Part shown: positions 10,861 through 24,359 of the stretch, piece by piece | How positions within the stretch are numbered: position 1 is the stretch's first letter | Layout of the letters: each line of letters opens with the position of its first letter | Assembly (NCBI RefSeq): GCF_002865645.1 | Contig: NW_020194552.1 | Location: 1,426,001 to 1,490,000 of the forward strand | Source of the DNA: Hyaloscypha bicolor E | Taxonomy: Eukaryota > Ascomycota > Leotiomycetes > Helotiales > Hyaloscyphaceae | Length of the DNA stretch: 64,000 nt | Direction of reading: 5' to 3' | Position numbers and translations under genes: made by a program | Notes under the pieces: model-generated | The model's database searches: none | Seen by the model: the letters and a program-made list of their open reading frames with translations, nothing else | What the model was told of the DNA's origin: nothing

Positions 10861-13800
10861 TATTACTAATACGTAATATCCAAGCCTTATTGGATATATT
10901 TAAGTTATTTTGGGCTAATTGGATAAAGCAGATAGTATTGATTTTAAGAATAATTCAAGTTAATAGATTATAGGAGTGTGAAGCCTGTTATTCACGTGAC
11001 TTACCTCCTCTCTCTAATACCTCGCAGTACTGGAAATCTAACAGATTTATCTAATATTAAATTGATAATAGAGATGTATATAACAGTAAATAATTCTTCC
11101 TATTTATATATCTTTTTAAGCCTTAGAAATATATATATTTCTAAACTATAGATATTCGAATAGAAGTACTAGTTTATTTACTATTAATAAATATTTACTA
11201 TCAAATCTAATTAGTTAAAATATATTGAGAATAAAATGCTACTAATCTCACTTTATAGTACTAATATATATATAAAATTAATATAGAAAATCAAGATAAT
11301 AGTTAATTCTTTATTTATTATTAATCTTATTATTTCTAGCTTCTCTATAGGTTTTCTATTCTTATACTGAAATATAGAGAAAGAGAAAGAAAGAAAGAGA
11401 AGAAAAAGAAGATATATATATAGATTTAAAGAAGTAGTTATTATATATTAGAAGTACTAATTTTCGGCGATTTTCAAGCGATTTTCGAGTATTTCTTACT
11501 TTATTCTATTATATTTCACTCTATTATACTTTACTTTATAAGCTTTCTATTTATATACCAAAATATAAATAAAGAGAATAAAAGAGTAAGAGAAAAAGAG
11601 AGAAATATCTATTTTTAGAAGAAGTAGTTATTATATATTATAATTACTAATTTTCAGATAATTTTCCTGTAATTTTTAATATTTCTTATTCTATTTCACT
11701 TTATTCTAATTAATATAAAAATACTATTAATTACTAGAAACTTGAAATCTCTATAATATTTATTAACTAGCTATATAATAAGAGTATTAGAGTTAGTATA
11801 TAATATAGATTATATATAGTCTAGAAATTAAGTTTATTTATATTAATTAGCCTTATTTTTCTAATACTAAAATACTAACCTTTAATACTTTATAATAGTA
11901 TAAATTTAGAAAATGAATTTTAAGATAATATTAATAGTAAAAATATATATAATAGTAAAAGATTATTCTATTTTTTAGCTTATTTAAATAGAAATATATA
12001 TATATTTCTCTATTTAAATATCTAGATAAAAGAACTATCTTATTTACTATTATATAGCCTATTATTATTATATCTGGATTTTTTATAAAGATTAAGAATA
12101 TAATACTACTAATTCTATTTAATAATATAAAAATATATATAAAATTAATATAAAAAATAAAGGTTTTAGCTATATCTATATTAGTAAAAGTAGTTAATAA
12201 TAGTCTTTCTATTATAGGGCTTCTAGTTTAGTATTTTATATATTAAAAAAAGAAATAGAAAGAAAAAAGAAAAGAAATATATATATATAAATAAATAAGT
12301 AATTATAATAATAGAAGAGTTATAGAAATATAGAATAAGTTATATAATATTTACTTTATATTAATTATTTCTTTACTTCGATTATTTAAAGACTCTTTTA
12401 TACTATCTGACTTTTCTTTCTTATAACTATTTTCTTATTATTATATAACTTTTATATAAGCTTTTAGTATATTTCAAATAGAAATAATCTATTAAAAAAC
12501 AATTCAGATTTAAGGCCTATACTAGCTACTTTTATCTTCTATCTCTTTAATACTTTAATATCCTCTTTTAATATAATTATTATAGTTATTTATATGAATT
12601 AAGATAACTTTCTAGTTAATAATAAAGGCAAACTTCAAGTTACTATTATCCGGATAAGCTACTTCTCTTATAAGATAATATATAAGACTAATATAATTAG
12701 CTTTAGGCTTATAAAATAATAGTAAAATAGAATGAGATTATTAGTATTAATTAAGTATTTAAAAGACTTTTTAAATTTTAGAACTATAATATAAACTATA
12801 TAAATACTTTTCTAATTAGTAAAGTACTATATAATTATTGAGTTTTTGAAGCTATTCTAATTTAATACTAGTAAGTTATTTAGCTAGTCTAACTATAAGA
12901 CTTTTCTAATTAGGTTTAATAGAGTTTTATAAACTACTAATCTATATAAAAAGTATATAAATAAGTAAGAAATCTTTATAAGCTATATTAAATTAGAGAG
13001 TTATTATAATAGTATATATAGTAACTATAAAAGGTAAAATAAGAGAACTAATTATAAAGTAAGAGATATAAATAAATATAAGTTTAGGTATATAGAGGAA
13101 CTACTAAAGAAAGAGTATAAAATAGTAAGAGAAAAAAAAACTATAAAGCTAGTTAACTATAAACTAGCTAATAGAAAAAAGACTTAATAAATAAAGCCTG
13201 GTTATATAATAAATAAAGGAATTTTATATATTTAAAAATACCTAAAAGTATAGCTTTTATATATAGCTTTTATATATAGAATTTAATTATCTAGTTTCAA
13301 TTTTATAAGATAAACTAAAACTCTAGAAATACCTAGTTAAGAGCTAAGTAAATAAATAAGTTCTAACTAAATATAGCTTGGATTTAATTATAATAAAAGA
13401 TCCAATTATTTCTTATAATTAATAGACTTAGTAATATGTTTTATATAAGTTATATAATAGAATTACTTAAGAGAAATAGATTTAACTATCTCTAGATACT
13501 AGTAAAAAGCAATTATTTTCCGATATTTAGTATTAGTAGTAGAAGTAGAAATAGAAGGTTAAATTAAAGGTAGTAAATAGTTATTAGGCTTTAGAAAGAA
13601 ATTAGAAGGTCTAGAAAATAGCTCTTCTAATATAGATATATTAGATTCTAATAAAGATATAGAAATTAAGTAATTAGATAAATCTATAATAAGCTCTTTT
13701 AAGACAGATTAATTTATAATTAGATTAGAGTTTACTAGTAAATCGAAATTCTAGATAAATATATATTAGAAAAAAGAATAAAAGAGAAAATAGATTTATA

Positions 13801-16800
13801 TAATTATTTTAAACTCTATTCAAGAGTTAATAATAATAGAAGAACTAGAAGTTTTATATTTTAGTTTATTTATCTTAAAAGTTACTTTAGAAGTTTCATT
13901 TCTCGGAATAACTAATTATACTCTAGAATTTATAATAAAGAGATTATTAGAATTAAGAATATAACTAAGCCGAATTAGTTCTTTATATTTAGTATAATTA
14001 AATATTCTAAAAGTATTATAGTCGGATATATTATTTAGTATCTATATAATAATACTTGCTTTAAATTTCTAGATATTAGTAAATAGTAGCTTAAAGCTAT
14101 AGATATATTTCTTAACTAATTAAATTATTAATAAAGTAATATTATAGAACTTAAAGTTCTTTTTATTACTAGAATAAAGCTTAAATTACTTTTTTTGAAA
14201 CTAGAAAGTAATATAGTTATTATATTATAAATAATTATAAAACTAGTATTCTTTAAATATTAGCTAAATATATTCTAATATAAACTTCTTAATAGAGGAA
14301 ATTATATAGTTTTAGAAATAATAAATATATTTAGCTATAAATATTAGTAATTATATAATATAAAAGAAAAAGATATATTTACTAGCTTTTCTATATTTTA
14401 ATTATATTTTAGTATTTTTCTAATAGGTATCTAGTAATATATATTTGAATTTATATATAATTTAATATATTAGAAACTTTTCTAATACTAATTATATCTT
14501 ATTCTTTTTTCTTTTCCTATTAGAGTTACTTATTAGCTATATTAAGGTTATAGAAATAGTAGAAAATAGCTTTATAAAGTTATTTATATATTAAAAAATA
14601 GAAAGTTATCTAATATAAAAAGAATTATATACTATAATAATTAGATTATCTCGATATCTAGTATTCTGAATTACTTAAAATTCTATTATACTATAAAGGC
14701 TATTATTAGTAGAATTAGCTTTATTTCTAAAAGTATAAAATCTAAAAAAGAAAAAACAAAATAAATAAGATATTAGAACTTACTAAAAACTGCCTATTAA
14801 AATAGATCTAGAAGGCAGCTATTAAAAGATATAGGTACTAGAAATGAGCTAGCTAAGAAAAAAAAAAGAAGCTAAAATACTACTAGATATTATAGGAAGC
14901 TAGCTAATATTAGGTTATATAGAAATAGTAAAATAAGTAATAGAAATAGATATTTATAGACTAGATTCAATATTATTAAGTCTATAAATATAATACTAAT
15001 TACAGAATTTAATAGTAAACCTATAAAAGCGCTTTTTAGAATTTCAGGCTATATTTAAGTAAATATCTTATTATAGAGTTATATGTTTCGAAAGATTAAT
15101 TAAAGTTAGTTTAGATATTATAATTGAAATTTTAAGAGAAGTTAAAAGATTTAAAATATAGAATTAGTTATATAAATAACTAGAAAATAATTTCTATAAA
15201 TAAATAATAAAGAAGTTAGAAAGAGAAATATATATCTTATATATTTAAACTAATTAACTCTTTCTAAAACTATCTATAATTCAAGCTATTATCTCTAATA
15301 TAAAGAAAGCTTTCCGAAAAGATTAGTAGTACTATAGATTAGAAAGTCTAATTACTTTATAGTATCTGAACTCGGAAATTAAGATTAGACTAGAAGATTT
15401 TACTTAGAATATCTTCTTTTATAATAGCTGCTTTATATTTCCTATATAAAATAACTAATTTAACTAGAACTAGAAGTATTATAATATATATATAATTATA
15501 AATTATAGCTTGAAGTATATTATATATATAAATATATAAAAAAGTATTATTATTTATTTTAATATTCGAAAGCTTTAAAGTATTAAAGTTAATACTATAA
15601 GAAAGTAGAATCTAGTAGTACTAATTAAATATTACTAGTATTTATTAAGATCTATAAAAATTAGTATATAGAATAAGCTAAATAACTAAAAAAAATATAT
15701 AAATCTTATTCTAATACTTATAATTCTCAAGAATTCTATTATAGAGATTTATATTTATAAATTAACTATATTATTTAGTCCTTTATTTCAGATACTAATA
15801 AAGGAAAAAAGGCCTTCCCGAAATATAATTTTAGTATATAGGATCTATTCTAATTATATATATATTCTATAAATTAGTATATTTAAAAACCTTATTTCTA
15901 ATTCTAGATATATAAAATACTAATAATATAATTCAATTCTATAAGTTCTGAGAATTATACTATTCTTTATTTACTAGTTCTATAAAGTAATTCTATAAAT
16001 AAATATTAGCTAGATTATATATATATACTAAAATAAGATTCCGAATAGCTTTAACTAAAAAAAGTAATATAATAAATAATATAAGAAAGCCTAACTTATA
16101 TATTACTAAAATAATTAGAAAATCTCTAGCTTCTATTACTAGAATTTAATATACTAATTCTTAGTACTTTTCTTGAAATAGAAATAGTCTTAAATATAAA
16201 GAATAGAAGAATCTATAAAACAAGAGAAATAAAAGTATATTTCTATAATAAGAGAAAGCTTATTACCTTTATTAGCCCGAAAAAATATAGAAATATAGCC
16301 TAATTAAATATAAGTTATAAGATATTACTATATTACTAAATAAGATATATAATTTAATATACTAATATAAACCCAAATAATAGCTCGAGAATAGATATTA
16401 ATATATATATAAATATTAATACTAAATAGAGATAGCTTATTATATCTATTAATTAACTAAATATAGTTCAGACTAAATATAATATATTCTCTTTTATTTA
16501 ATTATATTTTTCTTATTTATTAAATAATAGCTTTAAAATTGAGAATATATAATATTACAAATAAAATATCTTTATATAGAATCTAATTAATTAAACTATA
16601 TATTTATAAACTGAGATTATAAGAAATTAATTAAAAATAAGAGAAAAAGAAGATATTAAGTAACTAAATAGCTATTTTTTCAGAAATAGTTATATAAAAG
16701 CCTTTATCTATAGCCTTTAATTCGGCTATTATTAAACTCTTTCTATAGGATTTCAAATAGCTAAATATTTCTTTCTTTTCTCTTAAATATATCTATTTAT

Positions 16801-17220
16801 TATAGAAGTCTAATCTTCTTCTATAGATATATTATTTGAAATTTATTAATATTATATCTATAATATTAAAGCTTAATAACTATCTTATTATTAGTATAGC
16901 TTATCCTGAATAGTATAATAATCTGAATATATAGATTTAGTATATTTTAAGTAATTATATATCTGTAAATATCCCAGAATTGTAGTTATTAATAAATTAT
17001 TCTTTCTGAGACTATTTAGCTAAAAATAGTTTTAATATTTTAGGCGATTTCTTTAGTTATATAGTCGGCCTATATCCAGCTAATAATATAAGCTCGGATT
17101 AGGTCTAGATCTATTCTTAAGTAATGTATCTTAATAGATTTATAGAAGGTTATAGATATTTTAATAGTTTTAATAATTTTTGTAGTATTATTAATAAGGA
17201 AAGTATAAAATCACGATTTC
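10861..17220. repeat. Long AT-rich region of RIP-degraded repeats
   Basis: More than 6 kb of extreme A+T content with stops in every frame. It contains internal diverged duplications: a TTCTCTATA..AAAGAGAAAG..AAGTAGTTATTATATATTA module near 11340-11470 recurs near 11540-11640, and the segment near 11235-11310 recurs near 12090-12160. This is expected of old transposable elements mutated by RIP. No LTR pair or terminal inverted repeat could be matched by eye, so the element class is unknown. Confidence 0.7.
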
Positions 17221-18270
17221 TGGAAGCAATTAAAATTAGGTAAGGCTTACTAAAAAGCGCTAAATTATTATAGTAACCGAGCAATTTTTAGTGCATTAAT
17301 TCCCTCAAACTTTACGAATAATAAATAGTTGATATTGAAGTGTATTTATTACTAATAATAATAGCGAGTAATATATATAATTAATTCTCGATTTGTAATT
17401 GAACCTTAATACTATTAGTTCCAGGGTCCAGCCCTAATTAAATACAGTATTTCTAATACCTAAAGTAATACTAAAAGTCAAGTGCAATATACCAATACAC
17501 TGCGCAAAGTGCGAATGCACTATGTGCGAAGTGCTAATGTCGAATGTAATTAAAAATCGGGGTTTTGGCAGTACAAGAGTTAGAGGCCTCGGTACCTTAG
17601 GCCCCGGGGCGTGCATCTTACTCCCGCTAACGGCTAAGGTATGCGAGAGGGCCGGAGAACAGGTGAGGACAGATTAGTGTAATTGATAGTTTAAACTAGT
17701 TCAAAAACTGTACTTTTCATCCTTTGCCAGTCCGTTTGCCGTTTTCAAATAAGTGAACTAGTTAGTTTGAAACTTTAACTTTGTGGCCGAGAAGAGGTGT
17801 TCCGGCTCTGCTAGTATAGCGGAATCGATGGCATCTCAAGAGCTAGCTTTCTTAAATGAAGATATACTTGTTACTGGGTTGTTCAGAGCCACTAATCACG
17901 TGTATCAAGGGTTTTGACCTTGAGAATCGGCTAAGTGCAGTAATGGGCGTCTTTGTCCACAATAAACTCCTGATTGCCGCCTTGCTCTTCTAGAAATAGG
18001 AGGAATTAGTGATCCGTAATAAGTTCGGGCCCACTTAGTATAAGATCAGTATCCTCTGGTATATAGATCTCCCAAAGGTCCTGTACTATTCTTTTCGCCC
18101 TTATACTTCACGCCTTCTTTATTGCCCAATTCTTATTAATATATGCCCATTTATTAAACGGGGGTTAGAAGCCTAGAGGCTAGTACGAATGTATAGAGTG
18201 AGTCAAGTAAGTAGTGAGTCATGTGCAACTTTCACGTACTCGCTTAGCAAGGTCAGAGGAATGGTCGCTG
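17221..18270. other. Mixed-composition DNA flanking transposon remnants
   Basis: No gene recognised. The stretch 18203-18225 (AAGTAGTGAGTCATGT) shares the word AGTAGTGAGTCA with the repeat element at 54.65-55.17 kb and lies just beyond the 3' end of the hAT transposase remnant. Confidence 0.35.
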
Positions 18271-18279
18271 CGGTAGTAT

Positions 18280-18720
18280 TAGTATAGAGATCTGTTTATA
18301 TAACGCTTAGTAATTTAGTTAATGCATCGAGTTCCCGAACTTGCCAAAACCATTTATCCTATGGATTTAATACTGAAGCGGCCACATATACAGAGGTATC
18401 TTTAGTCATCTGGTAGTATTTGTCAAGCTTGCTCCGCCCAGAGTTAAACATCTTGCTAGGCTATAGGTAATCCTTAAATTACGTCTCCCCCTCCTCAGAT
18501 TTACTTTGAATACAGTCTATTACAGGGAAGACATTATTAAGGGCAGATAAATTGGACTTTAAAGCTTCGGTAGTTTGAGTAATAGACTCAAAGAACTCCT
18601 AAATATGGCAAAGAAGCTCCCAATTATTATAATTAGTTAGTACTACAAGCTCTAGAACGGTGTTTAGACATGCCTCTCTCCTTTAATTCTGGGGGTTATA
18701 ACCTCAATATTAACTAATTA
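18280..18720 (-). mobile_element. Decayed hAT-type transposase fragment
   Basis: Minus-strand translation, read through stops, gives EFFESITQTTEALKS near 18600-18560, then LDKYYQMTKDTSVYVAASVLNP and DKWFW near 18440-18340. The pattern YYxxT..SxxYxAAxxLNPxxKW is characteristic of the C-terminal dimerisation part of hAT transposases common in ascomycetes. The frame holds several TAG/TAA stops, so the copy is dead. The part upstream (to about 18960) is probably the same element but is too degraded to read. Element ends were not found. Confidence 0.6.
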
Positions 18721-19188
18721 GAATATTTATTTCATTATAAAGCTCTTTAAAACCTCCTTATACTATAGCCATTTCCGAATATTAATATAAAGGTAAGCAT
18801 TATAGTTGCTTTATAAGAGGTAGAAGATAGTTTCATATTTCACTTACAAGTCTTTATATATTATTAAGTAAGGAGTCCGTTTGTCTAAAGCCTACTAGAT
18901 AAGTACATTCCCTTGTCCTCTTCCCAAATTCACATTACATCTAGTGAAAACAAAGAGACCTATTAGTCCGTTTATTCCTTTTGCTATTAATGCCAGCTAC
19001 GTTTCGTTCTCCGCATGCTTACGTTATTCGAACGAGTAATCTCCTTCCTTGCTCGCTCTTGAATCTCAAGTTCATTTGATATCCGGTTTATTATCGCATC
19101 TGGCTCCTGGTTCCCATTCCTATCCTCTACGAATGTGCGTTTGCGGCTACCTTCTAATATAGCAGAGGTTCCAGTATTCAGTGGCCGT

Positions 19189-20005
19189 TCAGAGAAGTGA
19201 TGAAGGCCGCATGTTCGAGCACCTCAGTAAGCGTTGAATCCGAGAAAAGTGCGCTACTCCCGGCTCATAATCCGATACTGCTGACGAGCCGACGCTCCAG
19301 GACCAGGGGCCTCTTCTAGAAGCGGCAACTGCAACGTGCCGCCAGATTATAATATTTATGGAAGTTCCTAGGCTCTCTTCGAATTGACTAGCTAATATAT
19401 GGCTAAGCTGGACACTGTCCCAGTTCTTATTCTCCGTATCCCTCCGAGCCCACAAGAACGAAGACTGTAGCATTGCAGTGTTGAAGACTAGTAGACCGGG
19501 CTGGTTATAGAACAGTCGTACAAGCCAGGTATAGTAAACAAAAAGCTTACTAACCTCACGTAAAAGGTAATAGTGGAACATCTTTATTGACCTGCAAATA
19601 CTATATCCTTTATAATATAAGGTTACGAAACTGATAAAGCCGTCCTTAATAAAGATATTCGGCCGTATACCGTACAGGGTATTCCATAGCCGGAGGCCGG
19701 TAGCTCAGTCCCTATTGCAGGCGGGCCAGATGTAATATGAAAAAGGAGTAGAGGCCGCTCTAAGAAGCGGTTAATGCGGCGATGATATAGCGCAGCTACT
19801 GGCCTATGCTATCTCCCCGATTCCCGCTTTTGAAAGAACTCCCCCTGAACCCAGTCGTGGTCAAGCACCCGATTAAGCAGCCAGCGCTCTTTGCTGCGTT
19901 ACATTTGGTTCAGTGGGTCATCTTGGAAGCTCCAACCCCGTTTATTATTTGTTGGGTCATCCTTAAGGTCTCGAAAAACAAGTGTAGGGACAATGTCCTC
20001 TAGCC
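19189..20005 (-). pseudogene. Decayed DUF3505/telomere-linked-helicase-type fragment
   Basis: The minus strand, read in two overlapping frames with stops, gives VFRDLKDDPTNNKRGW, then RINRFLERPLLLFHITSG near 19780-19740, and finally YLLREVSKLFVYYTWLVRL, LLQSSFLWARRDTENKNW and IIIWRHVAVAASRR (19581-19310). This order matches my memory of the central region of the multicopy fungal proteins that carry DUF3505-like segments and often end in a RecQ helicase (TLH-like, frequent near telomeres). Several in-frame stops and at least one frameshift show it is not functional. No helicase motifs are present in this fragment. Family naming is from recall and moderately certain. Confidence 0.5.
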
Positions 20006-20413
20006 TCGTAGGTATGTATGAGAAGCAGGTCCTCGAGTTCGTATTAGGCAAGGTTAACCTGATTTCGAATAAAATCTTGAAACTTCGTCATTTCAAGTTC
20101 CGTGTCTTTGTAAGACAAAGTCTTCCCATCTTCAGATCAAATGATATGGCCTAGGCTTGCCGTAGTATCTCGGATCTTCTTTCCATATGCTCGAAACTTC
20201 AAGGCCCAGTTTATTGGAGCGCTGCTGCTGTAGGTCATGAATCGATCTCGCAATACGTCGAGAATGTCGGCCGGGTATTCAACATCTCCTCACTCTACTA
20301 CCATGACAGCCTCTCGAAAAGAATATTGGAAATATGTAATAATTGTAACTTAGGTTTTCTAATTAAAACCTATACTTAAAGGCTTAAAGCCCATTTAAGC
20401 CTTAGGGCTAAGT
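20006..20413. other. Spacer between transposon remnant and chitinase 3' end
   Basis: No gene seen. Plausibly includes the 3' UTR of the chitinase on the minus strand and the start of the decayed DUF3505-type fragment. Confidence 0.4.
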
Positions 20414-21804
20414 TTACATCCCGTTCCTCAAATTATCGTACTTACTCTCTGGATAGCTCAAATAATTCAAACTATTCTCCAGCCCCTTAACCCCCCCAAA
20501 CGTCTTGATCGTAGTCCCAATCAAACTATCTACACCGCTTTTATCCATGCTAACCTCCCACCACGAACTCCCTCCTAGCCCCATCCCCTTCACAAACTGC
20601 GCCTTTACCTTCGCGATCTCGGGGGTATCATAGCTAACCATATACTTCTTCGCAGAATCATAGCTATACGATGCTCCAACCTTGTCGAGACTAATTACTT
20701 TAGAATTATATCCTGGTGCAGGCAAAGCCTTGTAATCCCACACCCCAGCAAGGCCGAAACTCCCCGTTGTGCCAGTCCCATTGAATGGCTTCCCAGGGCC
20801 GCCGGTACCTGCAAACGCGCGTCCGTATAGTGGAGAACCCAGATTGATTTTCGAGGGACAGATACCGCCAACCAGAGTATAATACGCCATCGCCGAAGTA
20901 GTATTAAACGGTGTCGCAGCTGGGATCTGCAAATCCTGGAAAACATTGGCCTGATGCCCAGCGATCTTATCCCAAGAACCGACGTAATCGAAACCCATGT
21001 AGTTCCAGAAATCGAGATATTGATCCATGCCCTTGAAGTCGAGCTGTTTGTACTTGTCTGGTCCGGCGGGTGAGGCGTAGGAGAGCAAAAAGGATGGAGA
21101 GCAAGTGCGGATAGAGTAGGCGTCCATCCCCTCTCGCAGCTTCTTCAGGAGATCGACCATTTGTGCGGCTTGGGTCGAGTCAGTCACGTATTCGTAGTCC
21201 ACGTCTATTCCGTCGAAGCCGAGGTCGGTCATGAGTGAGATAGCTGTCTTGGCGAAATTGGCGCGGAGGGAGTCGGAGGCCAGGACAGGAATGATGTTTG
21301 GTGAGTAAGTGGCGCCGCCTATTACCATCAAGGTTTTAAGGGAGCGATTGGCTTTTTTGAGGAGGTAAAGTTGCTTTATTCCGCCGTACACGTTGGTTCC
21401 GTTCTCGGAGGTGTTGTCGCCTGGGTAAGATATTTGGAGGTCTGCCCATTCGTCGGACAGGAAACTAGTATTCCATTAGATAGGATCTTCTACTAGTTAA
21501 AGGGGTCGATTACACTTCGCCAGTTGTGGTATTGATGTTCATGAAAGAGTAGGCGACGTGCGTGAGTTGGGTAGCCTGGATGTCTGTGACTTTGAAATTT
21601 CGGGCATAGATGTCCTGGGAAACACATAAATTTTGGGATTAGACCGTGACTTGAATCTTTTTCACATACCCAGTTTCCAAAATAACCAACTGCGCGCATA
21701 CCGGCACTCTTTGCACACGTGTAACTAGGAGAGCCTGACGCAGTTGGACTCGCAATGGCAAAGCCAACCGACAAAAAAAGAGAAAGGATCGAAGTGCAAT
21801 GCAT
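20414..21804 (-). CDS. GH18 endochitinase, 42-kDa (Chit42) type
   Basis: Three exons: 21804-21670, 21614-21514, 21464-20414, with GTATGT..CAG and GTAATC..TAG introns of 55 and 49 nt. The product is 428 residues, the usual length of this family. It begins with a signal peptide (MHCTSILSLFLSVGFAIA), then the GH18 barrel: GYFGNWDIYARNF, GTNVYGGIKQLYLLKK, and the catalytic motif DGIDVDYE at residues 163-170 with Glu170 as proton donor. PLYGRAF and GGSSWWEVSMD complete the barrel. There is no chitin-binding module. Compared with the usual SxGGW substrate motif, this copy reads MVIGGATYS, so the Ser and Trp are changed, which might alter activity. The second intron rescues an apparent in-frame stop. 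It hydrolyses chitin outside the cell; wall remodelling or mycoparasitism are family roles. It sits between two decayed transposon zones yet is intact. Confidence 0.9.
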
Positions 21805-21863
21805 TGTGATAATCGCGAGATCGTGTGAAACAGCAGTAGTAGAAATGAATGACTATACTAAGC

Positions 21864-21871
21864 TTATAAAA
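21864..21871 (-). promoter_or_regulatory. Candidate TATA box of the GH18 gene
   Basis: Minus-strand TTTTATAAG lies about 60-65 bp upstream of the chitinase ATG at 21804. Position and sequence fit a fungal core promoter; no other evidence. Confidence 0.4.
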
Positions 21872-21964
21872 AGGGAGTACAAGTGTCGACGAAGAACAGC
21901 GATGATTCAATGCATGAGAAAAGGAGTTCAAGATATATACAATACTCATCCCCCAAAAAGCTAA

Positions 21965-22680
21965 TGCCCCTCAAATACCAATAGATTAAAGAGACTATGT
22001 AACTTTACTGGTGATTAGCCTTATTTTAGGCTGTAGGTCATTATGAACAAAGAAGAGAGTTTGAGGGCGAAGCCCTGGAGCTTGTTTTACTCATATTAAT
22101 CCGCGACTCGAGTCAGGGCAGGAATCCTTAGTGGTCCCAGCGGATTCCAGAACATGATATCCGAAGAAACCGAAATAACGGAAACATCCTTGATTTGCGG
22201 GCGTGAAGGGGGCATGCCAAATACGGTTTTTGGGAGATTGGGATGATCAGCGAAACCCGCCATCAGCGCCTGATTCGCTGGCCGTAATCAATCTGAGTCT
22301 CGGAAGTCGCTTGTACCACCATCGGGGCCTTTATTTTCACTTGCCGAGCCGGTGCCCACTTATACTGAAAATATAATTTTAATTTTAATGAGTCACGATA
22401 CGGAGATCACGGCATCAAGTAACGGGATTTCAGGGCATTTTGACCCTCCTTTCCTTATAGCGCGCAAATTAGGGAGCTGTGCCCGCTTCAAGGCCTTATA
22501 ACTCCAGGCAATTAACCCTAAATCTATATTGTGAGATGCTATAAAACATTTGCAAGGTTCCGGAAGATTATTAAGGGTTATAGCGCTATTAGTAAAGCAA
22601 TTATAGTACTTAGATACTATAATAGTAATTGCTATAAGGCCATTTAGTAAGAGAGCTTTTATAAGACCAAGAAATAAGCC
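21965..22680. other. Intergenic, no gene recognised
   Basis: Ordinary composition falling toward A+T after 22550. Presumably upstream regulatory DNA of the minus-strand chitinase at its start; nothing else can be supported. Confidence 0.4.
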
Positions 22681-24000
22681 TTAAAAGAATAAAACCTCTT
22701 ATTCGCGATTTATAGCTTTAAGATCTTATAATTTTATAATTTTATATTATTTTCTTTATAATTATTTAAAAATGATTTTGTAAATTTTATAGAAATATTA
22801 AAGAATTTCTATATAGAACTAGTAGATATTATAGGTATTATTTAAAGTATAAAAATTAGTATAATATAGTAGTAATTTATATGTTATAAAAATCGCATTA
22901 TTTTAATAGTTTTCTAGTTTTAATTCTATAATAAAAAGTAGAGTCATTTATATATAACTTATTGAAATTATATAAGGAAGATAGCTTTTTTTATAATTCT
23001 AGATATATATATATATTCTTTATATTTTATTATTTATATTTTATTATTTATATTTTATTATTTATATTTTATTATTTATATTTTATTATTTATATTTTAT
23101 TATTTATATTTTATTATTTATATTTTATTATTTATATTTATTATTTATATTTTATTATTTATATTTTATTATTTATATTTTATTATTTATATTTTATTAT
23201 TTATATTTTATTATTTATATTTATATTTTTATTATTAAATTATATCTTATATTCTAATATATTTTATATTAATTTTTGTTTTATTATAATTTCTCGCTTA
23301 TATTATTATATTATTATTATAATACTAAATAAATTTTAAGTTAATTACTTGAATTTATTTTAAAGAAAATATATATTAAAAAATAAAAGTAATTTATAAA
23401 ATTAAAAATTAAATTCTAATATAGTTTTTATTTTATTTTTAATAATTTTATTAGCTAAACTAATATTAAGTAAAACTTTTTATTATAGTTATTATTATAA
23501 TTAAATATATTACTTTAATACTAGTAATTAAGAAAGCCTTATAACTAAAGCTAAATTAAATTAAAATCAAATATTTAAAATATTTTAAATTTAGTATAAA
23601 TGCCCTATTTTTAAAAGAAAGAAAAAAATAAGGATATTAATATTAACTATTATTTTATTAAAAACAATATTAATAATAAAGAAATTAATTTCAAGTATAT
23701 AATTATAAAAGAAATAATAGCTAATATTTTTATTAAATTAAATTTTGAACTAGCTTTCGAATTATTATAATTAAAACTAAAAGCTTATTAGTTTTATTAA
23801 TATTAAGCTTTAATTATAAAGAAATATATTAAATTAGTAATATAATATCTTAACTAGCTTACTACTTTTTTTAATATTAGACTTAATTATTAATTTAGTA
23901 CTTTTTACTTCTATTTGTAATTCGTTATTTGTAAATCTTACTAAGCTTACTATATATTATTAATTTAGTTATTTGCTTTATTAGCTAATTTATAATATAT
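22681..24000. repeat. AT-rich, RIP-like block with an embedded satellite
   Basis: Very A+T-rich throughout with no genuine open frame. It surrounds the 14-bp satellite at 23020-23232. Confidence 0.65.
23020..23232. repeat. 14-bp AT tandem repeat, about 15 copies
   Basis: Unit ATTATTTATATTTT repeated head to tail and nearly perfect, with one copy shortened near 23140. The open frame across it (Ile/Tyr/Leu/Phe repeats) is an artefact of a 14-bp unit without stops in that register. Because the copies are nearly identical, the array is much younger than the decayed sequence around it. Confidence 0.85.
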
Positions 24001-24359
24001 CGGAAAAAGTAGACTTGGCATTATTTATATTGCTAATGAATAATGGGAATAAAGACTCTTTGGACACTTTCTCTACTGTTTTTATCTTTACTCTACTGTA
24101 TCTAGTTATTCTACGCATCGTTAACCTTCAATATATCGCTTTTGTATTAATATATTGATCCCATTTCAATACAGCTCGCAAAATGCGGCCCAATCAGCTC
24201 TTTGAAAACCGCGATAAGCAAGACGTGAGGCAAATGGCTCAGGCGTCAGCTCAGGTTAGACCAGCGACTGCTCAAGTCTAAAGAAAGGACTCGGTTTTGG
24301 AGATGTCCAGTTGCGGCGCCGATCGTAGTGATATTAAACACAGCTAATTTAGTGACAAA
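24001..24359. other. 3' flank of the GDSL hydrolase gene
   Basis: Transition from AT-rich block to gene island. Nothing recognisable; would contain the 3' UTR and terminator of the minus-strand gene. Confidence 0.4.

Noticed and set aside
10861..17220. Mitochondrial DNA insertion as the source of extreme A+T
   Set aside because: No mitochondrial gene or rRNA motif is readable, and the AT blocks carry repeat copies and LTRs instead, which fit RIP.
10861..17220. A second complete LTR retrotransposon
   Set aside because: I searched the two borders for matching direct repeats by eye and found none.
22962..23339. 125-codon open frame rich in Ile, Tyr, Leu and Phe
   Set aside because: It exists only because the 14-bp AT satellite has no stop in that register; no start context, no family.
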